Below the pieces are notes generated by a model. The model was not told where the DNA came from. It was given only the letters and a program-made list of their open reading frames with translations, and made no database searches. Positions 9,505-17,421 of a stretch of DNA of 64,000 nt are shown here, piece after piece. Source of the stretch: JAPPHA01 sp965242975. GTDB lineage: Bacteria; Pseudomonadota; Alphaproteobacteria; Rhodobacterales; Rhodobacteraceae. Made by a program: the position numbers and the translations under genes. The stretch covers positions 3,038,001 to 3,102,000 of the forward strand of contig CBDETS010000007.1 of NCBI GenBank assembly GCA_965242975.1. The letters are read 5' to 3'. Position 1 is the first letter of the stretch. The number at the start of each line of letters is the position of its first letter.

Positions 9505-10430
9505 TGTGCGGTTCCCACACGTATGACCTTGTTGGCGTAAACGACCAGGAGAGGAGCATGGGCACCTGATCCGAAACCCTTGGCGACTTCCTTGAGGGCG
9601 AGTTGAAACGTGCCTTCGAACGAAAACTCCACGTCGAATTGCCAGTCTCCGTGGTCTTCTATGACGACCTGATAACCTGCCTTCTGTCCCCAGCGGTCAA
9701 GTACGTCGATCAGGAATTCACCTTTGCTTGCATTCCAGACTGGCACTGCTGCAGAGGTTGGGGGCGTTGACTGCGGCTCTTCCTGTGATTCAACGGGATC
9801 TTTCCGATCCTTGCCAAAGAGCCACGAAAGCAATCCGTTTCGAGATGCGCCTCCAGGGTCCTTAACCCGTCTCGAATTGCCCGCGGCCGCATTTCCACAA
9901 GGTATCGTGAGAACGTCGCCAAGCTTCAAATTCCCGGGATTTGCAGTTGCCTCCGGGTTGGCGGCGGCAATCTCAGGGAATCTCGCAGGTGATCCCAGAT
10001 ATCGGTTGGCGATTGCGCCAAGCGTGTCACCCGCCTTGATCTTGTGGCGCGTACATTCCCCTGCTTCACTCCCCTCAGCAAGCCCGGATCGTTTGGCGGC
10101 GTTGTAGCCCGGCTGCTTCCTCGCGGCGATTGCGCCCTCGTTCGAGTGACTTCCCTTGCCCGGGACTTCGGCTAAATTCGGAACTGCAGAGCGATCGTTC
10201 TGGTGAGACGCGAACCTGAATATCTTTTCGGGATCGCTCCAGTCAGGACACCGAATCAATGGGCCGAGGGATTCTCCGGACGTAGGGTTCGCATGGACGG
10301 ATAGTACGAGTAACCCCGTTCCGAGCCCGCATAGACTTCGCCAACGCGTTCGAGAAATCGCTTTTCTGCCAGGCTTTTCAATGCCGTATTTGCCGCGGTT
10401 CGTGACAAATCCAGGATCTTCATGATGCAT
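9501..10430 (-). CDS. LysM plus TcpQ/PilL-type periplasmic protein, secretin partner
   Basis: The mature protein has a LysM domain (HKIKAGDTLGAIANRYLGSPARFPEIAAANPEA in outline, about residues 130-180) and a C-terminal TcpQ/PilL domain (VLDRWGQKAGYQVVIEDHGDWQFDVEFSFEG, ending with a VIRVG strand). TcpQ/PilL proteins stabilise or localise type IVb secretins, and LysM would anchor this one to peptidoglycan. The ATG at 10430 is the only ordinary start that includes the signal-like segment (SLCGLGTGLLVLSVHA). It forces a 175-nt out-of-frame overlap with the HTH gene upstream. The stop overlaps pilN by 4 nt. Domain calls are good; the start is less certain. Confidence 0.75.
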   Translation of the reverse strand: MHHEDPGFVTNRGKYGIEKPGRKAISRTRWRSLCGLGTGLLVLSVHANPTSGESLGPLIRCPDWSDPEKIFRFASHQNDRSAVPNLAEVPGKGSHSNEGAIAARKQPGYNAAKRSGLAEGSEAGECTRHKIKAGDTLGAIANRYLGSPARFPEIAAANPEATANPGNLKLGDVLTIPCGNAAAGNSRRVKDPGGASRNGLLSWLFGKDRKDPVESQEEPQSTPPTSAAVPVWNASKGEFLIDVLDRWGQKAGYQVVIEDHGDWQFDVEFSFEGTFQLALKEVAKGFGSGAHAPLLVVYANKVIRVGTAQ

Positions 10431-10573
10431 TCTATCTTCACGGGCGTTTCACTCTCGGCGGCCAGTTCGGAAACAACCTGGTAAACCAGTGCCTGGGTGC
10501 GGAGTGCACCCGAACGTTCACCCTTTCTCCTTCCCGCTTTCAAAAACGACATTAACTCTTGCATAGTGTACAT
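10256..10573 (-). CDS. Small winged-helix DNA-binding regulator at the centre of the locus
   Basis: A 105-residue basic protein whose middle part reads as a winged helix-turn-helix: TPVKIECIMKILDLSRTAANTALKSLAEKRFLERVGE, followed by a wing-like tail. This resembles the HTH found at the end of Fic/DUF-type and MarR-like regulators, where a recognition helix selects promoter DNA. It is the first gene of the minus arm, 48 bp from trbB which starts the plus arm, so it is well placed to control both divergent promoters. GGGAG lies upstream of the ATG at 10573; an in-frame ATG at 10564 is an alternative. Regulatory role is inferred. Confidence 0.65.
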   Translation of the reverse strand: MYTMQELMSFLKAGRRKGERSGALRTQALVYQVVSELAAESETPVKIECIMKILDLSRTAANTALKSLAEKRFLERVGEVYAGSERGYSYYPSMRTLRPENPSAH

Positions 10574-10621
10574 TTCGATGTCAATCTCCCGTAATCGATT
10601 TTCTGGCGAAAAGGTGAATTC
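10574..10621. promoter_or_regulatory. Divergent promoter gap between the HTH gene and trbB
   Basis: Only 48 bp separate the two divergently transcribed arms. AAGGTG precedes the trbB ATG and GGGAG precedes the HTH gene start. I see no clear sigma70 boxes in such a short gap, so core elements may overlap the coding starts. It is the natural control point of the whole locus. Confidence 0.5.
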
Positions 10622-11536
10622 ATGTCCGAGGTGACAACATTATCCCGGCCTGAGACGATTCCCGCAATGCTCCATCCCGTCAAAAGACTGCTCCATGATC
10701 CGGAAGTTGTTGAAATATCATTGAATCCCGACGGAAATCTGTTTGTCGAACGCTTTGGCTCCGAGGCTGTCATTGAGCGGAAGTGCGGCTCCGGAGACGC
10801 GGAGTCCATGATTCGCTGGTGCGCGTCAGGACAAGATCGAATCATCGACAGAACTTCGCCTATAGTGTCAGTGATGGTTCCCGGATTCGCTCACCGAATC
10901 GAAGCCCTGCTTCCTCCGGTCGTAATGGCCCCGGTGTTTTCGATCCGACGTCATCACGAATCCCCGATTGATCTCGAGATGTTCGACTGGGGGACGGACG
11001 AACCGGGCGAGATCTCCAGGTTGTCGGCCATTATCAAGTGCATCGTCGGCGGGCGGAAGAACATGGTGGTTTGCGGGGCGACCGGATCCGGAAAGACATC
11101 GTTCGCGAATGCTTGCCTGAGAGTGATTGCATGCGTTCGTCCCCGGGAAAGAGTTGTAATCATCGAGGACACACCGGAGCTCAGGTCGGAGCTGTTGAAC
11201 ACGGTTTCACTTCGAACATCCGATACGGTCGATCAACAGCGGTTGCTGGTTTCCACGCTCCGTTTGGCACCCGATCGTATCATCGTCGGCGAATGCAGAG
11301 ACGGTGCCGCGGCTTTGACAATGCTACGGGCCTGGAACACCGGCCATCGTGGCGGGATTACGACACTTCACGCAAACGCTGCAGGGGAAGTCGTCTCTCG
11401 TCTGGACATGCTGTGTTCGGAGGTGGCTGCGACAAGCCAAGAGAAACTGATCCGTTCAACGATCGATGTTGTTGTTTACCTTGAACGGGGAGCCGGACGC
11501 CCGGTTGTCCGCGAGATCCTGGAGGTCAAATCATGA
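10622..11536 (+). CDS. trbB: TrbB/VirB11 family secretion ATPase
   Basis: A 304-residue ATPase with the VirB11 layout: N-terminal domain (VVEISLNPDGNLFVE), then Walker A GATGSGKTS at about residues 152-160, the Asp box VVIIEDTPEL, Walker B region RIIVGECRDGAA and the His box GHRGGITTLHANA. Hexameric VirB11 ATPases switch the system between pilus assembly and substrate transfer. It starts the plus arm of the locus, and its stop overlaps the trbC start by 4 nt. Length and motifs are typical of TrbB. Confidence 0.95.
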   Translation: MSEVTTLSRPETIPAMLHPVKRLLHDPEVVEISLNPDGNLFVERFGSEAVIERKCGSGDAESMIRWCASGQDRIIDRTSPIVSVMVPGFAHRIEALLPPVVMAPVFSIRRHHESPIDLEMFDWGTDEPGEISRLSAIIKCIVGGRKNMVVCGATGSGKTSFANACLRVIACVRPRERVVIIEDTPELRSELLNTVSLRTSDTVDQQRLLVSTLRLAPDRIIVGECRDGAAALTMLRAWNTGHRGGITTLHANAAGEVVSRLDMLCSEVAATSQEKLIRSTIDVVVYLERGAGRPVVREILEVKS

Positions 11537-11925
11537 ATTCACTCTTTCAGTCGCGAATGTTCGCGGTACGCAATTGTTCGCGCATTCGTTTTGTCGCGAC
11601 CAGCGTCACGATCCTCGGAATGATGCAGCCTGCCGCAGCAGCCGGTGTCGCAATGCCATGGGATGGTCCACTCGACCGGATCGTTGACAATCTGACCGGG
11701 CCGTTCGCACTTGCCGTGGGAGTTCTTGGCCTCGTCGTTTTGGCCGTACGGATACTGTTCGGCGAACAGTTTGGTCAGTTCGCCCGCTCCATCATCAATG
11801 TCATCATTGCCGTTGCAATGATTACCGGAGGCGCAGGGCTTCTCCGCACGCTCATTCCGAATGCCAGCGGCGCTTCCTACGTGATCGACGCCACCAATTC
11901 ACCGCCCTCCGACTCGGACTTCTGA
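11533..11925 (+). CDS. trbC: TrbC/VirB2 family pilin precursor
   Basis: A 130-residue protein with an N-terminal signal (ATSVTILGMMQPAAAAG, likely cleaved near AAAAG), then two membrane helices (GPFALAVGVLGLVVLAVRILFG and SIINVIIAVAMITGGAGLLRTL) separated by a short polar loop. This is the TrbC/VirB2 pilin plan; in RP4 the subunit is cyclised by TraF. It overlaps the end of trbB (ATGA junction), and trbG begins seven bases after its stop. No peptidase gene is visible in the window. Confidence 0.88.
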   Translation: MNSLFQSRMFAVRNCSRIRFVATSVTILGMMQPAAAAGVAMPWDGPLDRIVDNLTGPFALAVGVLGLVVLAVRILFGEQFGQFARSIINVIIAVAMITGGAGLLRTLIPNASGASYVIDATNSPPSDSDF

Positions 11926-11932
11926 CGGAACC

Positions 11933-12805
11933 ATGAGGTCAATCAGCCTCCTCGCTCTTTTCGCGGCATTGGTCGATGTCGTGGGCAGTGCCAAGGCCGA
12001 CCCCGCCACGGTACTTGCATCTGTATCTGCCCAGACGGAAATCCAGGAAACGTGGCGGGCGCAACCCGCGACCGCTGTTCTCGGTGATGCCGGCCGCGTC
12101 GTCATGACCTACGGTGAATCGCCCGCCGCGCTCGTCTGCGCGCCGCTTCACATCTGCGCGATCGAATTCGGGCCAGGGGAAGAGTTCCACGACACCCCAT
12201 CGATATCGGATTCGGTTCGCTGGCACATGGAAGTACGCGAGGGGTATTCATTCGGTTCGCGGCGGCAGTACCTGATCCTCAAGCCGACGAAGAGCGCCGT
12301 TGACGCAATTCTGACAGCGTTCACGAACAAAAGGTTCTACTCTGTTCGGTTGGTGCCGGACCCGGATAGCTACACGCCCGTGTTATCGTTCCGATACCCG
12401 GATGAAGAGCTCAAAGCCGTTCAGGCAAAGATTGATGCGCAACGGGCCAGGGCCAAGGAGTCGCAAGAGATTGCCTCGGCAGCAAAGCAGGCGATCATTG
12501 AAAGGACGGGGGTACGTACGAGCAAGGGTCTCGTTGCAGCCGGCGACCTGAACTTCGGATATCTGATTGCGGGCAACGCCCGGTTTGCACCCCAACGCAT
12601 CTTTGACGACGGGCGAAAGACTTATATCGAGCTGCCTAAATCCTGGAACGGAGAGTTGCCGGTCTTTCATGCCAGGTCGAACGAGTCCGACCAGGTTGTC
12701 AACTACAGGATCGACGGACGAAGATACGAAATCGACGGCGTTTTCGATGAAGCCACTCTCAGACTTGGCAAGAGGTCCATCAGGATCAAGCGGGACCCAG
12801 AGTAG
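11933..12805 (+). CDS. trbG: TrbG/VirB9 family outer-membrane core protein
   Basis: A 290-residue exported protein (signal at residues 1-23). It has the VirB9 N-domain (RVVMTYGESPAALVCAPLHICAIEFGPGE in outline, and HMEVREGYSFGSRRQYLILKPTKS), a charged linker with a helical stretch (AKIDAQRARAKESQEIASAAKQAI), and the C-terminal domain (NFGYLIAGNARFAPQRIFDDGRKTYIELP) that forms the outer-membrane ring with VirB7 and VirB10. GGAA precedes the ATG. It is followed by a lipoprotein gene with a 1-nt overlap, as VirB9 genes often are. Confidence 0.92.
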   Translation: MRSISLLALFAALVDVVGSAKADPATVLASVSAQTEIQETWRAQPATAVLGDAGRVVMTYGESPAALVCAPLHICAIEFGPGEEFHDTPSISDSVRWHMEVREGYSFGSRRQYLILKPTKSAVDAILTAFTNKRFYSVRLVPDPDSYTPVLSFRYPDEELKAVQAKIDAQRARAKESQEIASAAKQAIIERTGVRTSKGLVAAGDLNFGYLIAGNARFAPQRIFDDGRKTYIELPKSWNGELPVFHARSNESDQVVNYRIDGRRYEIDGVFDEATLRLGKRSIRIKRDPE

Positions 12806-13287
12806 TGCCAAGGCCGTTGATTGGTGCAGGGTTGCTTGTGTTGCTGCTTTTCCCTGCAGGATGCACGTCGTCCTTCCTGGGCTTGGGACAAAAAGGCGAC
12901 GTTTCGCTCGATGACGTACATACCTGTGCTGTCGGCTATGATCTTGCACGCAAGATCTCCGAAAACGTGTCTCTCAGAGGAAACGTTCTCGTTTCGCCCA
13001 AACAGGGCACGGCCTGCGAGCGTTTCGCACTTCACTACTTGCGACGTTCAGGCTTCGCGATTGATGAAGCGGGCAAGTCACCGACGTTCGAAATCGAACT
13101 CGAATACGTAAGCGAGTCCGAGTTTCAGGCAACGGCTTCGATCGGACGAACGCTTCGCGTATCGCGCGTCTATGTTCCGGGCGACGGGGGCGTATACCCG
13201 GTGAGCCCGGTATCGATAATGCGACTTTCAGGCCGGACAGTCTGGCGGGCTCCGGCAGAATCCATCCGGCATGAACCCGGTTCATAA
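12805..13287 (+). CDS. trbH: TrbH-like outer-membrane lipoprotein
   Basis: A 160-residue lipoprotein starting with GTG at 12805. The lipobox is LFPAGC at about residues 15-20. The remainder has features of TrbH: CERFALHYLRRSGFAIDEA and a beta-rich C-terminal half (RVSRVYVPGDGGVYPVSPVSIMRL). TrbH plays the VirB7 role, anchoring the TrbG/TrbI ring in the outer membrane. Position directly after trbG supports this. It overlaps trbD by 17 nt. Similarity to TrbH is judged by eye and by context. Confidence 0.7.
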   Translation: MPRPLIGAGLLVLLLFPAGCTSSFLGLGQKGDVSLDDVHTCAVGYDLARKISENVSLRGNVLVSPKQGTACERFALHYLRRSGFAIDEAGKSPTFEIELEYVSESEFQATASIGRTLRVSRVYVPGDGGVYPVSPVSIMRLSGRTVWRAPAESIRHEPGS

Positions 13288-13561
13288 GTCCCTGGTCCGC
13301 CCGATCCTGCTTGGAGGAATGGAACGGGTGCCTCTGGTCATCGTGCTGTTAGTAGCAGGACTGTTCGTGTTGCTTCAGACACCGGCCACTGTCGTTTCCG
13401 GGTTGTTGATCGCGGTCGTCGGTATCGTCGTCCTTCGACGCATCGCCGAATGGGATCCAGAGTATTTTCACGTGCTCTATCGCCGATTGAAATACGGCCG
13501 CCATTACGGACCGGTGCCTCTCGACTCTCACAAGAAGGAGTATTCGTTCTGGCAACTGTAG
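13271..13561 (+). CDS. trbD: TrbD/VirB3 family inner-membrane protein
   Basis: A 96-residue protein. The start HKSLVRPILLGGMERVPL is the VirB3/TrbD signature, followed by two closely spaced membrane helices (VIVLLVAGLFVLLQT and ATVVSGLLIAVVGIVVL) and the conserved RRIAEWDPEYFHVLYRRLKY motif. VirB3 associates with VirB4 and is required for pilus biogenesis. In many Trb operons trbD is next to trbE; here trbE is on the other arm of the locus. Confidence 0.9.
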   Translation: MNPVHKSLVRPILLGGMERVPLVIVLLVAGLFVLLQTPATVVSGLLIAVVGIVVLRRIAEWDPEYFHVLYRRLKYGRHYGPVPLDSHKKEYSFWQL

Positions 13562-14766
13562 AGGTTTTCGGCGGATTCCAGGCTGTCGCAGGCATCACAT
13601 GGGGCCTACGTCGCGGCACTTGGCGTTCGGTCATACGGAATCGAATTGGTCACTGCGAGTTCGATGCGGGACCTCCGCCAAAGGGAATCGTACCGGCGGC
13701 TGCGCTCGCCATTTCCGTCATTCGCCCGGAACATGCGTCCGATGTCTGTTTTGTCGCCCTGGCCAATGACACAGGTGACCGACTCCTGACGGTCGTGATT
13801 GCCGATGGTGCGCCGACGGTATTCTCCGAGGAATCGTACGATGACCGTTCCAAGTGGGATTTGGCAATCGAGGAGGCAATCCAGAATTCAAGCATCAACC
13901 GAATATATCTGCCGGAGAAATACAACGGTCGGCAGAACACGGCGGAGAAGTCGAATGGAAACGTTTATTGGTTTTCGGCGGAAGAGTTGTCGGCTCCTTC
14001 GGGTATCCGCCCGGTCCGGAAACGAAATCGATACAAATACGTCCTCGCGAGCTTCACGATCATGACCGTTGTTTGTGCAGGTGCTGCAGTCGGCTGGTTC
14101 TTTCAGGACCAGAACTTGCGTACCCGCAAGGCGGCTGAGGTAGCGCAGACCGATGAACGGGAAGCGGAAGTGTCTCGGCTCGACATTGTTCCAATCATTG
14201 ATCATTGCGTTGAGACGCTCGGAGAGTTCTGGCCCATGGCACCGGAGTGGACGCTGGTCGAAGAAGGATGCGTTGTTGTTCCGGACCAACTGCCGCGTGG
14301 TCTGCCGGATATCCAGACGCGCAATGCTTTCTCGTTTCGCCTGTACCGACTTGTCGGGCGGTGGAACGAGTTCCTCGCGGGCCATGCAGCAGAGCGCGTC
14401 ATGAGGGAATTCAACGGATCGATCCGCCGGGATGCATCGAGCATAATGTTGTATCGGGACGTTGCCCCGACTCGCCGTATCATCGAGCATGGGTTTCAGC
14501 CGGAGTCTGACGTCAATGCCGCCCTCGACAGACTGTTTGTCGGACATGTCAAGGTCGGAGAAGGCGCGGGTTCAAGGCGTGGTGTGATCGGGGCATCTAC
14601 TGCACTTGAACTGCTTGCGGTGCTCGACCGGATGAAAACCGACACACTTGAGGCGATCAGCGTCATCCGAGAGCTAGATTCAGGAATGACGAGAATTCGG
14701 GCGCGCCCCGTACTTCTACAGACAGAGAGAACCAGAACGACGGGACGGGACAGCAGAAACGACTGA
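13549..14766 (+). CDS. PilO-like pilin accessory protein (R64 type IVb pilus class), possible CTG start
   Basis: The N-terminal region ATVEVFGGFQAVAGITWG, followed by an actin-like/ribonuclease-fold region and then one membrane helix (YVLASFTIMTVVCAGAAVGWFFQ, about residues 165-190) and a periplasmic coiled part, matches the PilO accessory protein of R64-type pili, which forms part of the inner-membrane assembly platform. The only ordinary in-frame start is ATG at 13450, giving 33 unrelated extra residues. A CTG at 13549 sits eight bases after AAGGAG and yields the family-typical Met-Ala-Thr-Val start, so I favour it. It overlaps trbD and ends the plus arm. Family call is moderate; a VirB-locus PilO is unusual. 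Confidence 0.65.
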   Translation: MATVEVFGGFQAVAGITWGLRRGTWRSVIRNRIGHCEFDAGPPPKGIVPAAALAISVIRPEHASDVCFVALANDTGDRLLTVVIADGAPTVFSEESYDDRSKWDLAIEEAIQNSSINRIYLPEKYNGRQNTAEKSNGNVYWFSAEELSAPSGIRPVRKRNRYKYVLASFTIMTVVCAGAAVGWFFQDQNLRTRKAAEVAQTDEREAEVSRLDIVPIIDHCVETLGEFWPMAPEWTLVEEGCVVVPDQLPRGLPDIQTRNAFSFRLYRLVGRWNEFLAGHAAERVMREFNGSIRRDASSIMLYRDVAPTRRIIEHGFQPESDVNAALDRLFVGHVKVGEGAGSRRGVIGASTALELLAVLDRMKTDTLEAISVIRELDSGMTRIRARPVLLQTERTRTTGRDSRND

Positions 14767-14936
14767 TATGACGGTGGAACTACTTCAGACCGCGCCGAAC
14801 TGTCCAGCGCGGACAACGACAGGGCCAATTTTTTTATTGGTAGTTTTCGTTTGTTTTGATTGATTTACGTTGCGGGCTGAACTCTTGCCTCCTGCCCGTC
14901 CATACTGGCGCCGAATCGGAGAACGGATCAGGCGCC

Positions 14937-16010
14937 ATGATCGACCTTGCCAAACTATCCGCAACCCCGGTCGCGCATCGCGAGGAACAGCGCTTCCGCG
15001 ATCTCCTGGACGAACATCATTGTCTCGGCGCGGGACCGAAGATCGGCGAAACCATTTGGTATGCAGCCGACGACGGCAGTGGCGCATGGCCGGCGTGGCG
15101 CCTCTCGGCCGCGACGCTCAAATGCACGGCGCGTGACGACTGGATCGGCTGGAGCCCGCGGGACAGGTTCGGGCGGTTGCACCTGGTTGCCAACAATGTG
15201 CGCCTGCTGCTGCGCGGACGGCAGCCGAACCTGGGCTCCCGCTTTCTCGGCCTCTGTGCGCGGCGCATCAATGCCGACTGGCAGGCCCGCTATCATCATC
15301 CGCTGCTGCTCCTGGAAACCTTCTGTGATCCGGAGCGCCACAGCGGCACGGTCTACCGCGCCGCCAACTGGATCACCGTCGGCAGGACCCGCGGCTACCG
15401 CCGCCACGGCAACGGCCATGTCGCGGGATCGACACCGAAGCAGGTGTTGGTGCACCCGCTCGCACCTGATGTCCGCGCCCGGCTCACCGCCCCGGTGCTG
15501 GCGCCGGAACTCCAGCTTCACGGAACCGAGAAGATGCGCAAGATGAACACCGCCGAAATGGCTGGCCTGTACGACTACTTCACCGAAATCGACGATCCCC
15601 GCGGACGCCGCGGACGCCGCGGGCGCCGCTACCATCTGCCGACGATGCTGTCGCTCTGCGCCGCGGCCACCCTGTGTGGCGCCACGGGCTGGAAGGCGAT
15701 CCATGCCTGGATCCGGGACCTCGGGCCGGGGATGCTGAGGCATTTCCGCCTGCTCAGGGCCGGGAATGGCACCCATGACCTCCCGAGCATCTATTGCATC
15801 CGCAACATCATGGTCACGGTCGATTCCGACCAGCTTGCCACGGCCACGGCCCGCTTCTGCCGGGACCATGGCTGGGACCAGGGTGCGGGTATCGCCATCG
15901 ACGGCAAGACCATCCGCGGCGCTGTCGATGACGAGGGCCGCAAGACCCATGTGCTCGGCGCCAGCAGCCATGGAACTGCCACGCCGTTGGCTCAAGAAAA
16001 CCCGTGCTGA
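14937..16010 (+). pseudogene. Truncated ISAs1-family transposase with an N-terminal DUF4338 domain
   Basis: Residues 1-195 form a DUF4338 domain: DDWIGWSPRDRFGRLHLVANNVRLLL, then LGSRFLGLCARRINADWQARYHHPLLLLETF, then GTVYRAANWITVGRTRGYRRHG in outline. DUF4338 is the domain of DruA from the Druantia anti-phage system. Residues 205-350 are the N-terminal part of an ISAs1 transposase (LYDYFTEIDDPRGRRG, then AGIAIDGKTIRGA with the first catalytic Asp, then HVLGASSHGTATPLAQ). The frame then stops; the remaining DDE residues are missing. The ATG at 14937 is favoured because MIDLAKLSA starts the domain. It is a dead mobile gene just downstream of the trb plus arm. Confidence 0.75.
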
Positions 16011-16490
16011 CCATCGAGGAAGACGGAAAAGACACGCAGAAGGCCACCAATGTTAGCAGTTGAACCGATGCGCGGCATTCTGGGTGGTTTGCCGCGTTTT
16101 TCCCATTTGCGGCGATCCTGTTGTGTCGACCCTATCGTAGCGATTCTACTGTTTCGGGGTCCCGTTCTGCTGGTTTGCGATGACGGCTTGGCTTTCTCCA
16201 GGATAGCTTTGACATCGGCCACGACACCGTGCGCCGGGAACGGGTGATGCCGCCGCCGCCCGGTCCGGGCGGCTCTGTTGTCAGTCCTGTCGTGTAACGG
16301 GTCCTGCGATCCGGGGTCGCGGTTTCCGGCCAAAGGGTGCAGAAACGGCGTCGGAGAGAGCGATGCGGCACCGGCCCTGTTCTCGGCTAGAACACCGGCG
16401 CCGCACCCGGAGAACCGGTCATGGTGACCGGGTTCCTGCCCATTATCAGGCAGTTCGGTGTCCGGGTTCACCCCGCTCTGACGGCGGCGG
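16011..16490. other. Non-coding stretch after the truncated transposase
   Basis: No gene is supported. Open frames on both strands lack motifs and probably reflect GC content. A short hairpin-prone sequence around 16070-16094 (CGCGGCATTCTGG followed by TTTGCCGCG) resembles one at 55862-55888. This may be the decayed remainder of the mobile element. Confidence 0.4.
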
Positions 16491-16766
16491 ATGTGTTCAC
16501 AGGGTCGGGTCTTCATCTGCAAGCGGTGCCGCGTCCAGGTCATTCTCTGCGCGCGCTGCGATCACGGTCATCAGTACTGCTCGAAGTCATGCAGTGCGGA
16601 AGGCCGCCGCGCGCGCCGTCGCGAGGCCAACCGCCGGCACGCGAACACCGAGACGGGACGGAGGCTGAACCGGGAGCGCCAGAAGCGCTTCCAGATACGC
16701 CGGGCGGAGGAGGAACGCCGGCACCGGATGCACCCGGCGGAACTGGTAAGTGGTAGACAGCCATAA
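16491..16766 (+). CDS. Cys-rich, Arg-rich zinc-ribbon-like small protein
   Basis: A 91-residue protein with an N-terminal run of paired cysteines (FICKRCRVQVILCARCDHGHQYCSKSC), a likely zinc-binding module, followed by a long Arg/Glu/His-rich helix (AEGRRARRREANRRHANTE and onward). Small proteins of this pattern recur next to transposases and integrases in proteobacteria, and my recognition is limited to that. The function is unknown. It lies between the dead ISAs1 gene and the porin pseudogene and may be a leftover of the same element. Confidence 0.45.
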   Translation: MCSQGRVFICKRCRVQVILCARCDHGHQYCSKSCSAEGRRARRREANRRHANTETGRRLNRERQKRFQIRRAEEERRHRMHPAELVSGRQP

Positions 16767-16857
16767 AAGGACTCCTTAGCACAAGTTCAGGTAACGTCGC
16801 TTGAATCTCACAACGTGCGATTTGGGAATACTTCCCAAAAAAAGAAGACCTCCACAC

Positions 16858-17177
16858 TTAGAATCGGGGACATGCAAGCCCCGGCATTGTCATCAACGTA
16901 ATTGGCGCCCCCCCCGGCTTCGCCGAATGTCTTGGAGCTACTCCGGAACCCAGGCCAAACACCCAACCGATGCCACTGGACCGCGAAACACCCACGGCAG
17001 CCGAGGAGATGCGGGAATCCGCCACGTCAAATTCCCCGGAGTCAGAAACAGTGAGCCACCGAACCAATAGTCGAAGCGGAGGATGTCACCGACGTCGCCG
17101 GTGCACCCATCAAGACCTGAATTGCCGCCGCCGTTACAGATCCGAACATTTGAATTGGCGGGAATCCAACTCATCAA
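16858..17177 (-). pseudogene. Porin gene fragment, frameshifted
   Basis: One minus frame contains GGGNSGLDGCTGDVGDILRFDYWFGG, matching GNGGLDGFTGNSGNILRYDYSLGG of the intact porin at 19991. The match then continues in another frame as SGEFDVADSRISSAAVGVSRSSGIGWVFGLGSGV, matching the next stretch of the same porin. At least one frameshift separates the two parts, and neither a signal peptide nor a C-terminal barrel strand remains. This is a third, decayed member of the local porin family, lying 3' of the minus-strand porin. Confidence 0.8.
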
Positions 17178-17340
17178 ACCTGTGCCCGGTACGAATGCGA
17201 CCGGATATCAGGGGCCTTTCGGAAATCATTGGAAATTATTCGAATCTGGCGATGAAGCCCCGGTTGACGAACACGGCGGTATGGCCAGGAAAATCCTCTT
17301 TGTTCTATTCTTCAAAGCTGACAAGGGAAGGAATCAGGAC

Positions 17341-17385
17341 GGCGCACAACGCGAAACTCTGAGAGGAGTTGTTGCGTTGTGCGCC
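17341..17385 (-). terminator. Hairpin downstream of the minus-strand porin
   Basis: Perfect 12-bp arms (GGCGCACAACGC at 17341-17352 and GCGTTGTGCGCC at 17374-17385) enclose a 21-nt loop with a small inner stem. It starts 37 bp past the porin stop. There is no clear T-run on the minus side, so it may be a 3' stabilising or weak terminating structure rather than a classical intrinsic terminator. Confidence 0.6.
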
Positions 17386-17421
17386 GCAGCATGAGGTCAG
17401 AACAGTTGTGGGATGGTTACA

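Noticed and set aside
14955..15995. 346-codon minus frame opposite the ISAs1 gene
   Set aside because: It is the antisense shadow of the DUF4338-transposase reading frame.
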